A stretch of 64,000 nucleotides of DNA from Coprococcus ammoniilyticus (lineage in GTDB: Bacteria > Bacillota > Clostridia > Lachnospirales > Lachnospiraceae): assembly GCF_025567345.1 (NCBI RefSeq), contig NZ_JAOQJS010000005.1, positions 248,001-312,000 of the forward strand, in the 5' to 3' direction. The notes under the pieces were generated by a model that was given only the letters and a program-made list of their open reading frames with translations, made no database searches and was not told the DNA's origin. The position numbers and the translations under genes are program-made. Numbering within the stretch: the stretch's first letter is position 1; every line of letters starts with the position of its first letter. Shown here piece by piece: positions 17,265-26,374 of this stretch.

Positions 17265-18761
17265 CTATAAAATATCAACCAAATACCTTCCACCAATTAA
17301 TGAAAATAACACTTTTGATGGAAATAATCTTTCACCCATACTGGAAACCCCAGCAACAGTCATAGTCCAATCACTGTACTCATTCGGCAATCTATAACAT
17401 ATCGGCTTATCATTTTCAGAGATTGTTACTAATGGGGTCCTATTCTGTGAAAATCCAACTGAAAGAACATAAAACTCATTCTGTCCACTATGTAATGGCA
17501 ACATAGGTTGCTTGTTAATATCCTTATAAACCTTTGCACCTCTTTGATTATAAAAATAATCTTTGCCATCTTCTACTATAGGATCAATCGGTAATTTGTT
17601 CCTCATTATTTTATAACGTTCGTTCAAGCTCTCGCAGACAAAAGCATTATAATATTCTGGTTGCATTTCTATCTTACTATTACGAATCTCATCTGCATCT
17701 GAAAAATGATTCACAAATTGAAGAAGTGCTACAAAAGCCACCAAATCATCCGAATAAATTCCAGAATAAGATTTGTACCAATAGTCATTATTCTCACAAA
17801 TTACCCGATATAATTTTTTATACAAATCAAGCTGTCTTTGATTCAATGCAAACCAACCAGAATCCAAAAGAGTCTTCTTAATTTCCCCTTCTTTATAATT
17901 TCCGGTTAATGATATCTTCAATGATTGCATCAATCGAGATATTAATCCAACAAGCAAATCAGCCATTCTGATTCCAACATAATCCTTAGAATCTTCTTCG
18001 GTGACATTTTCAAGCCCTACATCCATTGCAGAATTCAATGTATGCGATTTTTTCCCTTCTCGGTCAATCATCAACTGATATTCATTAACATTCATCTCTG
18101 TCAACAACTTCTTAAATCCATCAAAAGGTGCAAAATAGGACCAATCTAATGTTTCGGGTACCTCTGTGTCCTCAAGGAGTATAAGTATTTCCTCAAATGC
18201 TTGATTCTCATGCTCTTTCAAAGTAGTATTCGCTTGATTTTTAATAATCCTATCTTCTAAAAAAGACCGTAGTTCTTTAACAAATATTTGTGGTTCTTTA
18301 TAAATTGCTTCTATCACATTTTGTGGTCGATATACATTGATAGCCTTAATTATTGAGTATTTCATGTAATCAACATCAACAAACATAGAACTATGATAAT
18401 TTACAAACAACTGGCTAATAACATACTCTATTTTGCTAAACACAGAGAAATAAATAATTATTTTCTCATCAAATAATGATACAAGGTCTTCATAAAACTC
18501 AATCGTATGATTATTAAGAGAAGCAAACCCAAGCCTAAAATCTTTTGCTTTCATGGTCTGGCTCTTTAATTCTCCGTCTTTTTTTCTATAAGCATACTTC
18601 GATTCAAAAGCAAGGTATCTGTCAGAAATACATTCATCTTCTTCTGCTTTCCACCCTACAATTCCAGTTATGAAATTATCATAGTAATTATTCGCAGTAA
18701 CAGTTTCATAATTAATCTTTCTACTATGCTCTGTTTCATCATAAAAAAAAATGTACTTCAT
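17265..18761 (-). CDS. DUF3800-like protein (RNase H-fold candidate)
   Basis: 498 residues. The opening IFFYDETEHSRK and the later GIRMADLLVGLISR match the conserved ends of DUF3800, a family with acidic residues arranged as in RNase H-like nucleases and commonly found in defence loci. The DUF3800 part seems to span about residues 1-280. The remaining ~200 residues are an extra C-terminal region without a recognised domain. It begins 14 bases after hsdR stops, so it is probably transcribed with the type I restriction genes. The function is unknown. Confidence 0.65.
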   Translation of the reverse strand: MKYIFFYDETEHSRKINYETVTANNYYDNFITGIVGWKAEEDECISDRYLAFESKYAYRKKDGELKSQTMKAKDFRLGFASLNNHTIEFYEDLVSLFDEKIIIYFSVFSKIEYVISQLFVNYHSSMFVDVDYMKYSIIKAINVYRPQNVIEAIYKEPQIFVKELRSFLEDRIIKNQANTTLKEHENQAFEEILILLEDTEVPETLDWSYFAPFDGFKKLLTEMNVNEYQLMIDREGKKSHTLNSAMDVGLENVTEEDSKDYVGIRMADLLVGLISRLMQSLKISLTGNYKEGEIKKTLLDSGWFALNQRQLDLYKKLYRVICENNDYWYKSYSGIYSDDLVAFVALLQFVNHFSDADEIRNSKIEMQPEYYNAFVCESLNERYKIMRNKLPIDPIVEDGKDYFYNQRGAKVYKDINKQPMLPLHSGQNEFYVLSVGFSQNRTPLVTISENDKPICYRLPNEYSDWTMTVAGVSSMGERLFPSKVLFSLIGGRYLVDIL

Positions 18762-18775
18762 CTTCAGTGCCTCCC

Positions 18776-21700
18776 CTACTGATTATTTTTTGAATCACCA
18801 TAATGTGCCGAATCTTCCGCCACCTTCATCACATTATACTCTGGCTCATATTGATAAATCTTTGCAGACTTAGCTGCTTCATTTCCTATATCTTCTGTTA
18901 CGGAATACTCTTCAAAATTCTCCACCTGTTCCATAACTTTGTTGAATACTTCCGGACTATACTGTGGCGGATAACCATTCTTCACCAAGCATATTTTGAT
19001 TTCCAATTTCAATCCATTTCTTACATTTTGGTTATTGAGCCAGTCGGCAAACGAAGACTTTGTATCAATAATATCTTTTATTTTCTTTGCTAAAGCTTTA
19101 CATTTATCATTGACTATAACACCATCCACTTCTTTATCTGTTCCATATTCAAAGTTATATTGGTCACGCAAAGAAATCAAAATATCATAGAATGCTTTTT
19201 CCTCAAATGTTAAGCCAATTTTTCGAAAACTCTCTCTGTTTTCGTTCATGTGACGAAGAATAGCTAACGCCTGTTCCGTTGCAATCTTAATTATATCCTC
19301 AGATGCCTTTTCCTGTGCCTCACCGGCTTCTTCAGCAGTAAGATGTTTACGTCTTTCATGATATTCTGCAATCGTCTTTTCCAACATTTCCTGATATGAT
19401 TTTGCAGCTAACCGATTGACTTTTCCATATTCCTTAATTTGCTTTCGAAGCATCTTAACAAGCAATTCCAATTTAGTTGCCGGCATTTTGACATCAGATA
19501 ATTTTTCAAAATATTCCGGAGAAAAAATATCTTCTTCCTCTCCGCTTTCAAGAACACTTTCCACCTGATTATATTTTAATGCTTCTTCAACCATCTTTGA
19601 AACTGCACGATTCATCGTATCAGTGTCTACTTCACTTGTTCCGCTCATCTTACGAACAAAACCTGCTATAGCCATAAAGCATTGTGCAAGTGCAGATTCT
19701 TCTTCCCCAAGATAACCGGAAGGCTGACAAATATCAAAAGCTGCCCTCATTCGTTTTACTGTCTTTAAAAAGTAGGTTTTGAAGGAAACTTTCTGAACAC
19801 CATTATTTCCTTCCGACTGTAATTCTTCTGTTGATACAAATACATATTCTGCTGCTTTTGCAAGAAGTCTATATCTTTCTATCGGATCACATTCCGGATT
19901 TAAAAATGGTGATAAATCATAACCTGTGAACATGTTTTTCAATACTTCAAGTTCTTCTCTAAACACTGATGTAGCCTGCTCTACATCATCGGCTGTCGGT
20001 GCAACAGATGTATTGCCTCCATATACCTTCATGGCTTCACGCATATTGTCGCGAATACCAATATAGTCGATAACCATACCATATTCTTTCCCCGGATATT
20101 TTCTGTTTACACGGCTTATTGTCTGTATCAGCAAATGCTTTTTGAGAGGTTTATCATTATATAAATATGTAAGGCAAGGAACATCAAAGCCCGTAATCCA
20201 CATATCTACAACAATGACAATACTGAAATTTGATTTTTCCTGTTTAAAAGCAGCATCCAATTCTTCTGAACGCTTATCATTTTTAACTCCGCCAAGATAA
20301 TCATACATATCTTTTTCATCGTTACTACCAACACTGGATACCATTGCCATAAATGGCATTGGTTTCAATTCTTTCAGTTCCTCTTCTGTTACAGAAACCC
20401 CATCTGGTGATTTCTTTTCCTCAAACCATTCTGGGTATTTATCCTTAAACTTCTGTAATAATGCGTAGGCTATCTTTCTATTAGAACATACAACCATTGC
20501 TTTTTGTATTCTGTCTGGATCACCTGCACAAGATGAAACATAATGGTCATGAATATCTGTAGCAAGACGCTCAAGTCTGGAAGGCTCGCCAAGAATTATT
20601 TCCATAGAGCTCATTGCTTTCTTACTTGCTTCGATATCCTCATAGGTTGCGCCGTCATCAACACATTTTTTATAATAATTCTCAATTTCTTTTACCTTAT
20701 TATTATCAAGCAATACCTTTGCAATACGCGGATGATACTTAATGGAAACAGTAAGTCCATCTGCAACTGCCTGATCCATTGTATATCGGTCGATTTCTTC
20801 ACCAAAGGTCTGATAAGTTTCTGCAATCGGAGTTCCAGTAAAACCGACAAAAGTAGCATGTGGAAATGCTTCTTTCAATACTTTTGCATATGGTTTTGAA
20901 ACCATAGCTTTCATATTTTCATCGGCATCCTTACTAAACTGAATTTTCTTAGAATGTTCAAGCTGGGTTCTGTGAGCCTCATCTGAAAAACATATAATAT
21001 TCTGTCTATCATTGATAAGTCCGATTTTGTCATCTTCTCTGTCGCAGAATTTCTGGATGGTGCAAATATAAAAACCACCACTTTGCCTTGCACCAAGTTC
21101 CTGTCTTAACTGTGTTCTGTTTTTTACAACAGATACTTCACCAAGGTTAAGAAATTCTTTACTCTTCGTAAAAAGTTTTGAACCTTGTTTTTGCAGTTCA
21201 TCTCTATCAACAATTAGTATGATTGTAGGAGAACCGATTGCAGGAATATCAGTACAACGAAGTGCAAGCTGACGTGCAAGAAAAGCCATCGTATACGTTT
21301 TGCCACATCCGGTTGCACCGAAGTATGTTCCACCTTTGCCACTCCCCGTAACAACAGAATTTACAATACTTTGTTTTAAAAGTTTTGCTGCAAAGAACTG
21401 AGGGTATCGGCATACGATTTCTACTTCATCGCTATCATAAATACTATCTTGGAAATAGATATAGTCCCTAAAAATCTCCATGAAACGTTCAGGTGCGTAA
21501 ACACCCTTTATCATAGTTTCTGTTTCTGCAAAAGGTAAGGTGGATACTGTATCTCCTTCATTTACTCTACGCCAAGCATAAAAATGCTCGTAAGGTGTGC
21601 GCACTGTACCTAATTTTGTTTTCACACCATCTGAAATGCAAGCCAAAGGACAATAGTGTAAAAGATGCGGAATATCTCTCCAGTAACGAATATTAATTTG

Positions 21701-22222
21701 CTCCCAGGCATCATAAATAGTCGCATTGGCATCAGCGGGATTTTTAAGCTCAACGACACACAAGGGCATACCATTTACAAACAAGAGCACATCCGGTCTG
21801 CGATTTTCTTTTTGACCATTGTTTGTATATTCTACTGTAAACTGGTTCACTATACGAAAGATATTCTTATCCCAATTGTCAAAATCAATAAGTGGTATCA
21901 TTCTTGGCAATCCATCCTGCGGTATAAACTGAACACCATTTACCATCCAGCCATATACTTTGTGCAAAGTAGCAAAATCACTTTCCGCACCTACAAAACG
22001 GACATTATCGTAAATCTGTGTCACTTCGTCATCTATCAAATCCGGGTTGGTGTCTGCTATAAACTTCTTGAAATCATCAGCAATTAGTACATCTCTTTTT
22101 GTTACACGGGAGATATTATTGCCAGAAGAATACTTCCAACCTTCCGCTTTTAAAAATCCAATGAAGGCATATTCATATTCTGATTCACAATAATGACCAT
22201 TGTATTCTTTTAATCTTGCCAT
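18776..22222 (-). CDS. hsdR: Type I restriction enzyme R subunit
   Basis: Motor and nuclease subunit of a type I restriction-modification complex; translocates DNA and cuts unmodified targets. 1148 residues. The PD-(D/E)xK nuclease lies near residues 155-180 (RRPDVLLFVNG...CVVELKNPA). The SF2 helicase has Walker A GATGCGKTYT, DEAH-box FSDEAHRTQ, GFTGTPIA, and a late ISRVNRKYPGKEYG motif. A C-terminal helical region for HsdM contact follows. It starts three bases after hsdS ends. The open frame shows no break, so it looks intact. Confidence 0.95.
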   Translation of the reverse strand: MARLKEYNGHYCESEYEYAFIGFLKAEGWKYSSGNNISRVTKRDVLIADDFKKFIADTNPDLIDDEVTQIYDNVRFVGAESDFATLHKVYGWMVNGVQFIPQDGLPRMIPLIDFDNWDKNIFRIVNQFTVEYTNNGQKENRRPDVLLFVNGMPLCVVELKNPADANATIYDAWEQINIRYWRDIPHLLHYCPLACISDGVKTKLGTVRTPYEHFYAWRRVNEGDTVSTLPFAETETMIKGVYAPERFMEIFRDYIYFQDSIYDSDEVEIVCRYPQFFAAKLLKQSIVNSVVTGSGKGGTYFGATGCGKTYTMAFLARQLALRCTDIPAIGSPTIILIVDRDELQKQGSKLFTKSKEFLNLGEVSVVKNRTQLRQELGARQSGGFYICTIQKFCDREDDKIGLINDRQNIICFSDEAHRTQLEHSKKIQFSKDADENMKAMVSKPYAKVLKEAFPHATFVGFTGTPIAETYQTFGEEIDRYTMDQAVADGLTVSIKYHPRIAKVLLDNNKVKEIENYYKKCVDDGATYEDIEASKKAMSSMEIILGEPSRLERLATDIHDHYVSSCAGDPDRIQKAMVVCSNRKIAYALLQKFKDKYPEWFEEKKSPDGVSVTEEELKELKPMPFMAMVSSVGSNDEKDMYDYLGGVKNDKRSEELDAAFKQEKSNFSIVIVVDMWITGFDVPCLTYLYNDKPLKKHLLIQTISRVNRKYPGKEYGMVIDYIGIRDNMREAMKVYGGNTSVAPTADDVEQATSVFREELEVLKNMFTGYDLSPFLNPECDPIERYRLLAKAAEYVFVSTEELQSEGNNGVQKVSFKTYFLKTVKRMRAAFDICQPSGYLGEEESALAQCFMAIAGFVRKMSGTSEVDTDTMNRAVSKMVEEALKYNQVESVLESGEEEDIFSPEYFEKLSDVKMPATKLELLVKMLRKQIKEYGKVNRLAAKSYQEMLEKTIAEYHERRKHLTAEEAGEAQEKASEDIIKIATEQALAILRHMNENRESFRKIGLTFEEKAFYDILISLRDQYNFEYGTDKEVDGVIVNDKCKALAKKIKDIIDTKSSFADWLNNQNVRNGLKLEIKICLVKNGYPPQYSPEVFNKVMEQVENFEEYSVTEDIGNEAAKSAKIYQYEPEYNVMKVAEDSAHYGDSKNNQ

Positions 22223-22225
22223 AGA

Positions 22226-23368
22226 CTATGCCTCCTTTGCTTTTGTCGCCTCTTCTATTGAGCCTTTAATAAGAATTGGACAGATGTCTTTTATTTGTGC
22301 TTTGAGTTTTTCGTTAATCTCTTTTCGTATTGTGTATGCTTCATAGATACCAACTATGGATTTTTGAACGTCAATAGTTGGAAGTGGCATTCGTACTTCT
22401 TTCATATCATCAAGGCTAAATGTTTCTCTTGCACTCCCCCACGAATGAAAACGGGCATAACGATCAAATTCTGTTCTGCAAAAAAATAAATACAAATATT
22501 TAGGAAGTAGTTTAGTATTATCAGTTTGTATTACAGTTGATATTGACGATACTAAATAGTTCTCCTCCGACTGATTCAAAGCTATCGACATTTTATCTGC
22601 TCTTCGTGAAGTGTCAGAAATAAAAGCAATCATTCCAGGCTCTACTACCTTGTAATTTTCTAGAGAAACTCCCTCCATATTAGCTTTAGTATTGATGAAT
22701 TCTTTACTTGTTGCTATACCTCGTACAGAATCCAACTTGAGATTACCAATATTTTTTTGATTGACCTCTTCTATATAGGAACCAATTGCTTCACAAGGCA
22801 TCTCTCGCCTCAAATCTTCAGTATACGCATCACAAACAAGTTTTATATCATCCAAGCCACGCTCATAGCTTTTCTGATTTTCAAGCATAGCATTATAAAC
22901 ATCTACATATTTTTGTTGGATTTGAATTGGTGGAAGAAAAATTTCTTCTTCACAAAATATATTCCAATCAAAAACCTCAGTGGAACTTCCCCATGAAATA
23001 AACTCTGCGTATCTGTCCCATTCTTTTCTACATAAATACATGAATAAATATGTGTCCAATATTTTTTTCTTTGCTGTTTCCTTAATTCTAAAAACATTGT
23101 CATTAAAAGTGATAATAAATGTTTTTTCAGTATCATTAAAACCAATACCGAGTTTTCTACTTCCTCTTGGATTGTATGCAAAGTGCCTTGGTGGAACTAA
23201 ATGGAAATTTGAAAAATCTTTCTTCTCCAAATTTCCTCTCATTGGCATAATAATTTTATCGATGTTTACACCTATTGCATCATCTTCACCATATAATCCA
23301 TTGGCATTTTTTTCATTTGTTAATTCAATCAATTCACCAAATTTATATTTAGTCAATCCCATATCCAA
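22226..23368 (-). CDS. hsdS: Type I restriction enzyme specificity subunit
   Basis: Recognises the two half-sites of the target and joins HsdM and HsdR. 380 residues with two target-recognition domains of similar layout. Each ends in a repeated segment: DRYAEFISWGSSTEVF near residues 116-131 and DRYARFHSWGSARETF near 305-320. Each is followed by a conserved helical spacer (LPPIQIQQK and LPTIDVQKS). Both half-subunits are present, so a full bipartite S protein is expected. Its start overlaps the tail of the hsdM frame by 20 bases. The target sequence cannot be predicted. Confidence 0.9.
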   Translation of the reverse strand: MDMGLTKYKFGELIELTNEKNANGLYGEDDAIGVNIDKIIMPMRGNLEKKDFSNFHLVPPRHFAYNPRGSRKLGIGFNDTEKTFIITFNDNVFRIKETAKKKILDTYLFMYLCRKEWDRYAEFISWGSSTEVFDWNIFCEEEIFLPPIQIQQKYVDVYNAMLENQKSYERGLDDIKLVCDAYTEDLRREMPCEAIGSYIEEVNQKNIGNLKLDSVRGIATSKEFINTKANMEGVSLENYKVVEPGMIAFISDTSRRADKMSIALNQSEENYLVSSISTVIQTDNTKLLPKYLYLFFCRTEFDRYARFHSWGSARETFSLDDMKEVRMPLPTIDVQKSIVGIYEAYTIRKEINEKLKAQIKDICPILIKGSIEEATKAKEA

Positions 23369-24955
23369 TCCCCCTAAATGCTTCCTCCAGCATTTGCTGG
23401 GATTTCTTTTCTTGTTTCATAACCTCTTTCATTTCAGATTGAATACGAGCCATTTCTTTTTCATAATCAATTTCTAAATCATGGTCAATAAACTCAATGT
23501 ATTTGCTTGGTGTGAGAGCCCAGCCTTTATTTTCAATTTCATTAATGCACACACTATGGTAAAGTTCTGGCATCTCATAGTCTACTCCATCAGTTCCCTC
23601 ACATTGCCATGTGTGATAAATATCTGCTGCCTTCTCAATTTGTTCTGTATCCAACCGAACTTTTTTTTGCTCTCACCCTTAACAGCATTTTCTGTCCATT
23701 GGCGTAAATCCATAAAGAGTATCTCATGCTCGCGATTTCGGAGATTTCTTCCATGGTATTTTCCACCTTTTTTATTCTGATTCAGTATCCAAAGAGTAAC
23801 ACTGATATCTGTTGTAATAAACAATTCTCTTGGCAGAACAACGATAGCCTCAATTTTATCATTCTGAATCAGTTCCTTACGTATTTCCAATGTATCACTA
23901 TCATTCAACGCACCATTCGCAAGAAGGAATCCTGCTACTCCATCAGTTTTCTTCAAATGTGAAAGTATATGCAAAATCCATGCATAATTTGCGTTGCTTT
24001 CAGGTGGCGTTTGATAGTCAGACCAACGACCGTCATTTTTCAAATTGTCATTATACCAGCCTTTCAGATTAAAAGGTGGATTTGCCATAATATAGTTAAA
24101 GTGCAATCCTTTATGTAAATCATGCGTAAATGATGAATCTGCTTCTTCTCCAAGATTATGACTAATTCCACGCAAAGCCAAATTCATTTTCGCAAGGCGA
24201 TATGTAGCCGGTTCTTTTTCCTGACCATATACATTGATACCATTTAAGTTTCCTTGCTTTGACTTTACAAGTTCAGCACTCTGAATAAACATTCCTCCTG
24301 AACCACAGCAAGGATCATATAAGGTGCCATCATAAGGCTCAATCATCGTTGCAATGAGTTGAACTACGTCATGAGGTGTATAAAATTCTCCTTCCTCCTT
24401 TGTAGCATTTACCGCAAACTCCTTAAGAAAGTATTCGTATACACGACCAATAAGGTCTTTTTCCTCTCCAAATGTCTTATGACTGATTTTGTTCACTTCA
24501 TCAACAATTTTCTTTATATCATTAGCTGCTAAATTGCGTGCTGTAAATGTTCCTTTAACAAAACAGCCTTTCAACTGTGGATCTTCTTCCTCAAGCCTTT
24601 GCAAAGCTGTATCAAGTGCAACATTAAGCTGTGGTGCCGGTGTACTGATAATAGTCGACCATCTTGCTTCTGGTGGTAAATTATATGTACCATCTGCAAA
24701 AGTAGCATCATCAAAGAATGCTGCTCTAATGTTCTCATCTTCCGGATCTAATCCCTGCTCTTTAAGTGTCTGTTTTAGATTTTCAATTCCATCCTCATAC
24801 TTTTCGCCGATAAACCTCAAGAACACTAGCGTAAGCATCATATCTCTTTTTTCAAAGAATGAGCCGGAATTACGTGCCGCACGCAAATAATCTCTACAAT
24901 TAAATAAAATATTATCTATGTTCAATGCCTTTTCCGTTGTTTTCTTCTTAGCCAT
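23349..24955 (-). CDS. hsdM: Type I restriction methyltransferase, frame broken at an A8 tract
   Basis: N6-adenine methyltransferase subunit: N-terminal HsdM domain, then a Rossmann methylase with SAM-binding DPCCGSGGMF and catalytic NPPF (ANPPFNLKGW). The main frame runs 24955 to 23582 and ends prematurely in GESKKKFGWIQNK. The normal C-terminus (VRLDTEQIEKAADIYHTWQ...) lies in another frame down to 23349. The join is at eight A residues on the coding strand (23661-23668). One added base or a -1 shift restores about 535 residues, a normal length. It could be phase variation, programmed frameshifting, a recent mutation, or an assembly error. The start is ATG 24955, next to the xre stop. Confidence 0.85.
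23661..23668 (-). other. A8 slippery tract in hsdM
   Basis: The coding strand reads AGC AAA AAA AAG TTC, so it contains the dnaX-type heptamer A-AAA-AAG in the correct phase. An SD-like AAGGGTGAG lies a few bases upstream. A -1 shift here enters exactly the frame encoding the HsdM C-terminus. Confidence 0.7.
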
Positions 24956-24956
24956 A

Positions 24957-25178
24957 TTACTTTTCTTCCCTTTCCTCGTCTGGAACAAATTCCATGATAT
25001 CCTGTATCTCACAATGCAATACTTTACATACTTTTTCCAAAACTTGTGTACTTACATGTTCATTCTTCCCTAGTTTAGCCAGTGCATTTGTTGTAATTCC
25101 TGCCTGATCTCTAAGGTCAACTTTCATCATATTTTCATCTATCAATTTCTTCCATAATTTGTTGTATCTGATTGCCAT
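24957..25178 (-). CDS. XRE-type HTH regulator of the restriction operon
   Basis: About 73-residue DNA-binding protein of the Cro/CI (XRE) family. The helix-turn-helix covers roughly residues 15-55 (DLRDQAGITTNALAKLGKNE...STQVLEKVCKVL). It is the first gene of the type I operon and probably controls its expression, as small XRE proteins do in many restriction systems. The start is ATG 25178, with GAAAGGG about 7 bases upstream; a longer frame to 25214 lacks a site. Its stop is one base before the hsdM ATG. Confidence 0.8.
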   Translation of the reverse strand: MAIRYNKLWKKLIDENMMKVDLRDQAGITTNALAKLGKNEHVSTQVLEKVCKVLHCEIQDIMEFVPDEEREEK

Positions 25179-25280
25179 TATTATCCCTTTCGTGTCATTA
25201 CAACTATTTATCATTTCTTTTCATTATATCATCAAGTCCTCCTTGTTTCAATCTAAAATTGATTTTTTCAATTTTAGAAT

Positions 25281-25306
25281 TGTAGGATTACAATACATGT
25301 GTTACA
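25281..25306. repeat. IS left terminal inverted repeat
   Basis: Starts TGTAGGATT and ends GTGTTACA. It pairs with 26310-26335 with 20 of 26 identities. Confidence 0.8.
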
Positions 25307-25321
25307 ACTGAATATAAAAAA

Positions 25322-25380
25322 GCAGAGATGCTTCTTTTGTGTTATATTTTAGTCACCACAACAAAAAAGGAGTTCTCTGC
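25322..25380 (+). promoter_or_regulatory. Leader hairpin that hides the transposase ribosome site
   Basis: GCAGAGATGCTTCTTTTGT at 25322-25340 can pair with the segment ending CTCTGC at 25380, which includes the AAAGGAG of the transposase. Only two bases separate the hairpin from the ATG. Outside-in transcripts would therefore be poorly translated, a control known in several IS families. Confidence 0.6.
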
Positions 25381-25381
25381 T

Positions 25382-26314
25382 ATGGCTACTATAACACAAG
25401 ATATGCGGTATCGTCTATCCTTAATCAAATACGCTGAAAGGTTTGGTGTCACCAAGGCTGCTATCAAATATAAAACCAACCGTCAATACATTTATCGTTG
25501 GAAACGACGTTATGACGGTTCTATTGAGTCCCTTCGTGACCACTCTCGCAGACCCCATCATCATCCAAACCAACATACCCCTGAAGAGATCAAGCTGATC
25601 TTTGATATGCACAGACGCAATCCCAATGCCGGTCTTGTTGTCTTTTGGGTTAAACTCAAGCAGCGTGGTTACTCCCGTTCCATCCCTGGACTATACAGAT
25701 TTCTCCGTAAGCAGGGAATTATGGCAGTTCATCCGCCAAATCCTAAATATATTCCAAAGCCTTACGAACAGATGGATTATCCGGGACAACGCATACAGGT
25801 TGATGTAAAATTTGTTCCTTCTGCATGCCTCAAAAACCCCAAGGTCATCGGCAAACAATTCTTTCAGTATACTGCCATTGACGAGTATTCCAGATGGCGT
25901 TTCGTAGAGGCTTTTGAAGAACACAACACGTATTCTTCTGCTATGTTTATAGAGCATCTGGTGAAAGCCTTTCCGTTACCCATTCAGTGTATCCAAACTG
26001 ATAATGGAGCAGAATTTACAAATCGTTTTACCACTCACCGTGACAAACCCACACTATTTCAGGTGCATCTGAAGCAGCATGGGATTTGCCATAAAGTTAT
26101 ACGACCTTTTACACCACGACATAACGGGGAAGTTGAAAGAAGCCACCGAAAGGATAATGAGCGTTTTTATGCAACTCATACTTTTTATTCTTTTGAGGAA
26201 TTTGCCAAACAGTTGAAAGTGTATAATCGCAGGGATTATAACAACTTTCCTATGCGTCCATTAGGATGGAAATCTCCAAATCAGGTACTAAAGGATTATC
26301 TGTCATCTGTGTAA
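25382..26314 (+). CDS. DDE transposase with rve integrase core
   Basis: About 310 residues. The N-terminal helix-turn-helix region covers residues 5-50 (RFGVTKAAIKYKTNRQYIYRWKRR). The rve catalytic core follows with Asp in IQVDVKF, Asp in IQTDNGAEFT and Glu in HNGEVERSHR, a complete DDE triad. The start is ATG 25382 with AAAAGGAG about 9 bases upstream; the frame extends further upstream without a site. The TAA stop falls inside the right terminal repeat. No frameshift or internal stop is present, so the transposase could be active. Confidence 0.9.
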   Translation: MATITQDMRYRLSLIKYAERFGVTKAAIKYKTNRQYIYRWKRRYDGSIESLRDHSRRPHHHPNQHTPEEIKLIFDMHRRNPNAGLVVFWVKLKQRGYSRSIPGLYRFLRKQGIMAVHPPNPKYIPKPYEQMDYPGQRIQVDVKFVPSACLKNPKVIGKQFFQYTAIDEYSRWRFVEAFEEHNTYSSAMFIEHLVKAFPLPIQCIQTDNGAEFTNRFTTHRDKPTLFQVHLKQHGICHKVIRPFTPRHNGEVERSHRKDNERFYATHTFYSFEEFAKQLKVYNRRDYNNFPMRPLGWKSPNQVLKDYLSSV

Positions 26315-26335
26315 CATATGTTTGACAAACCTACA
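26310..26335. repeat. IS right terminal inverted repeat
   Basis: Starts TGTAACAT and ends CCTACA; it contains the transposase stop codon. It is the partner of 25281-25306. Confidence 0.8.
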
Positions 26336-26374
26336 AAATAAAAATTATTGATTATCCCTCTACGTCGCAAAATA

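Larger units (their letters stand above)
25281..26335 (+). mobile_element. Insertion sequence, IS481/IS3-superfamily type
   Basis: A 1055-bp element with 26-bp terminal inverted repeats, both beginning TGTAGG at the outer ends and closing with TGTTACA inside; 20 of 26 positions match. It carries one DDE transposase gene. No convincing target-site duplication is visible at the borders, so one end may have decayed or the duplication may be short. It sits between the restriction operon promoter region and the two-component/ABC genes of the island. Confidence 0.85.

Noticed and set aside
23349..23654. Separate 101-residue gene between hsdM and hsdS
   Set aside because: Its sequence (LDTEQIEKAADIYHTWQ) is the normal HsdM C-terminus in a shifted frame, so it is treated as part of hsdM.
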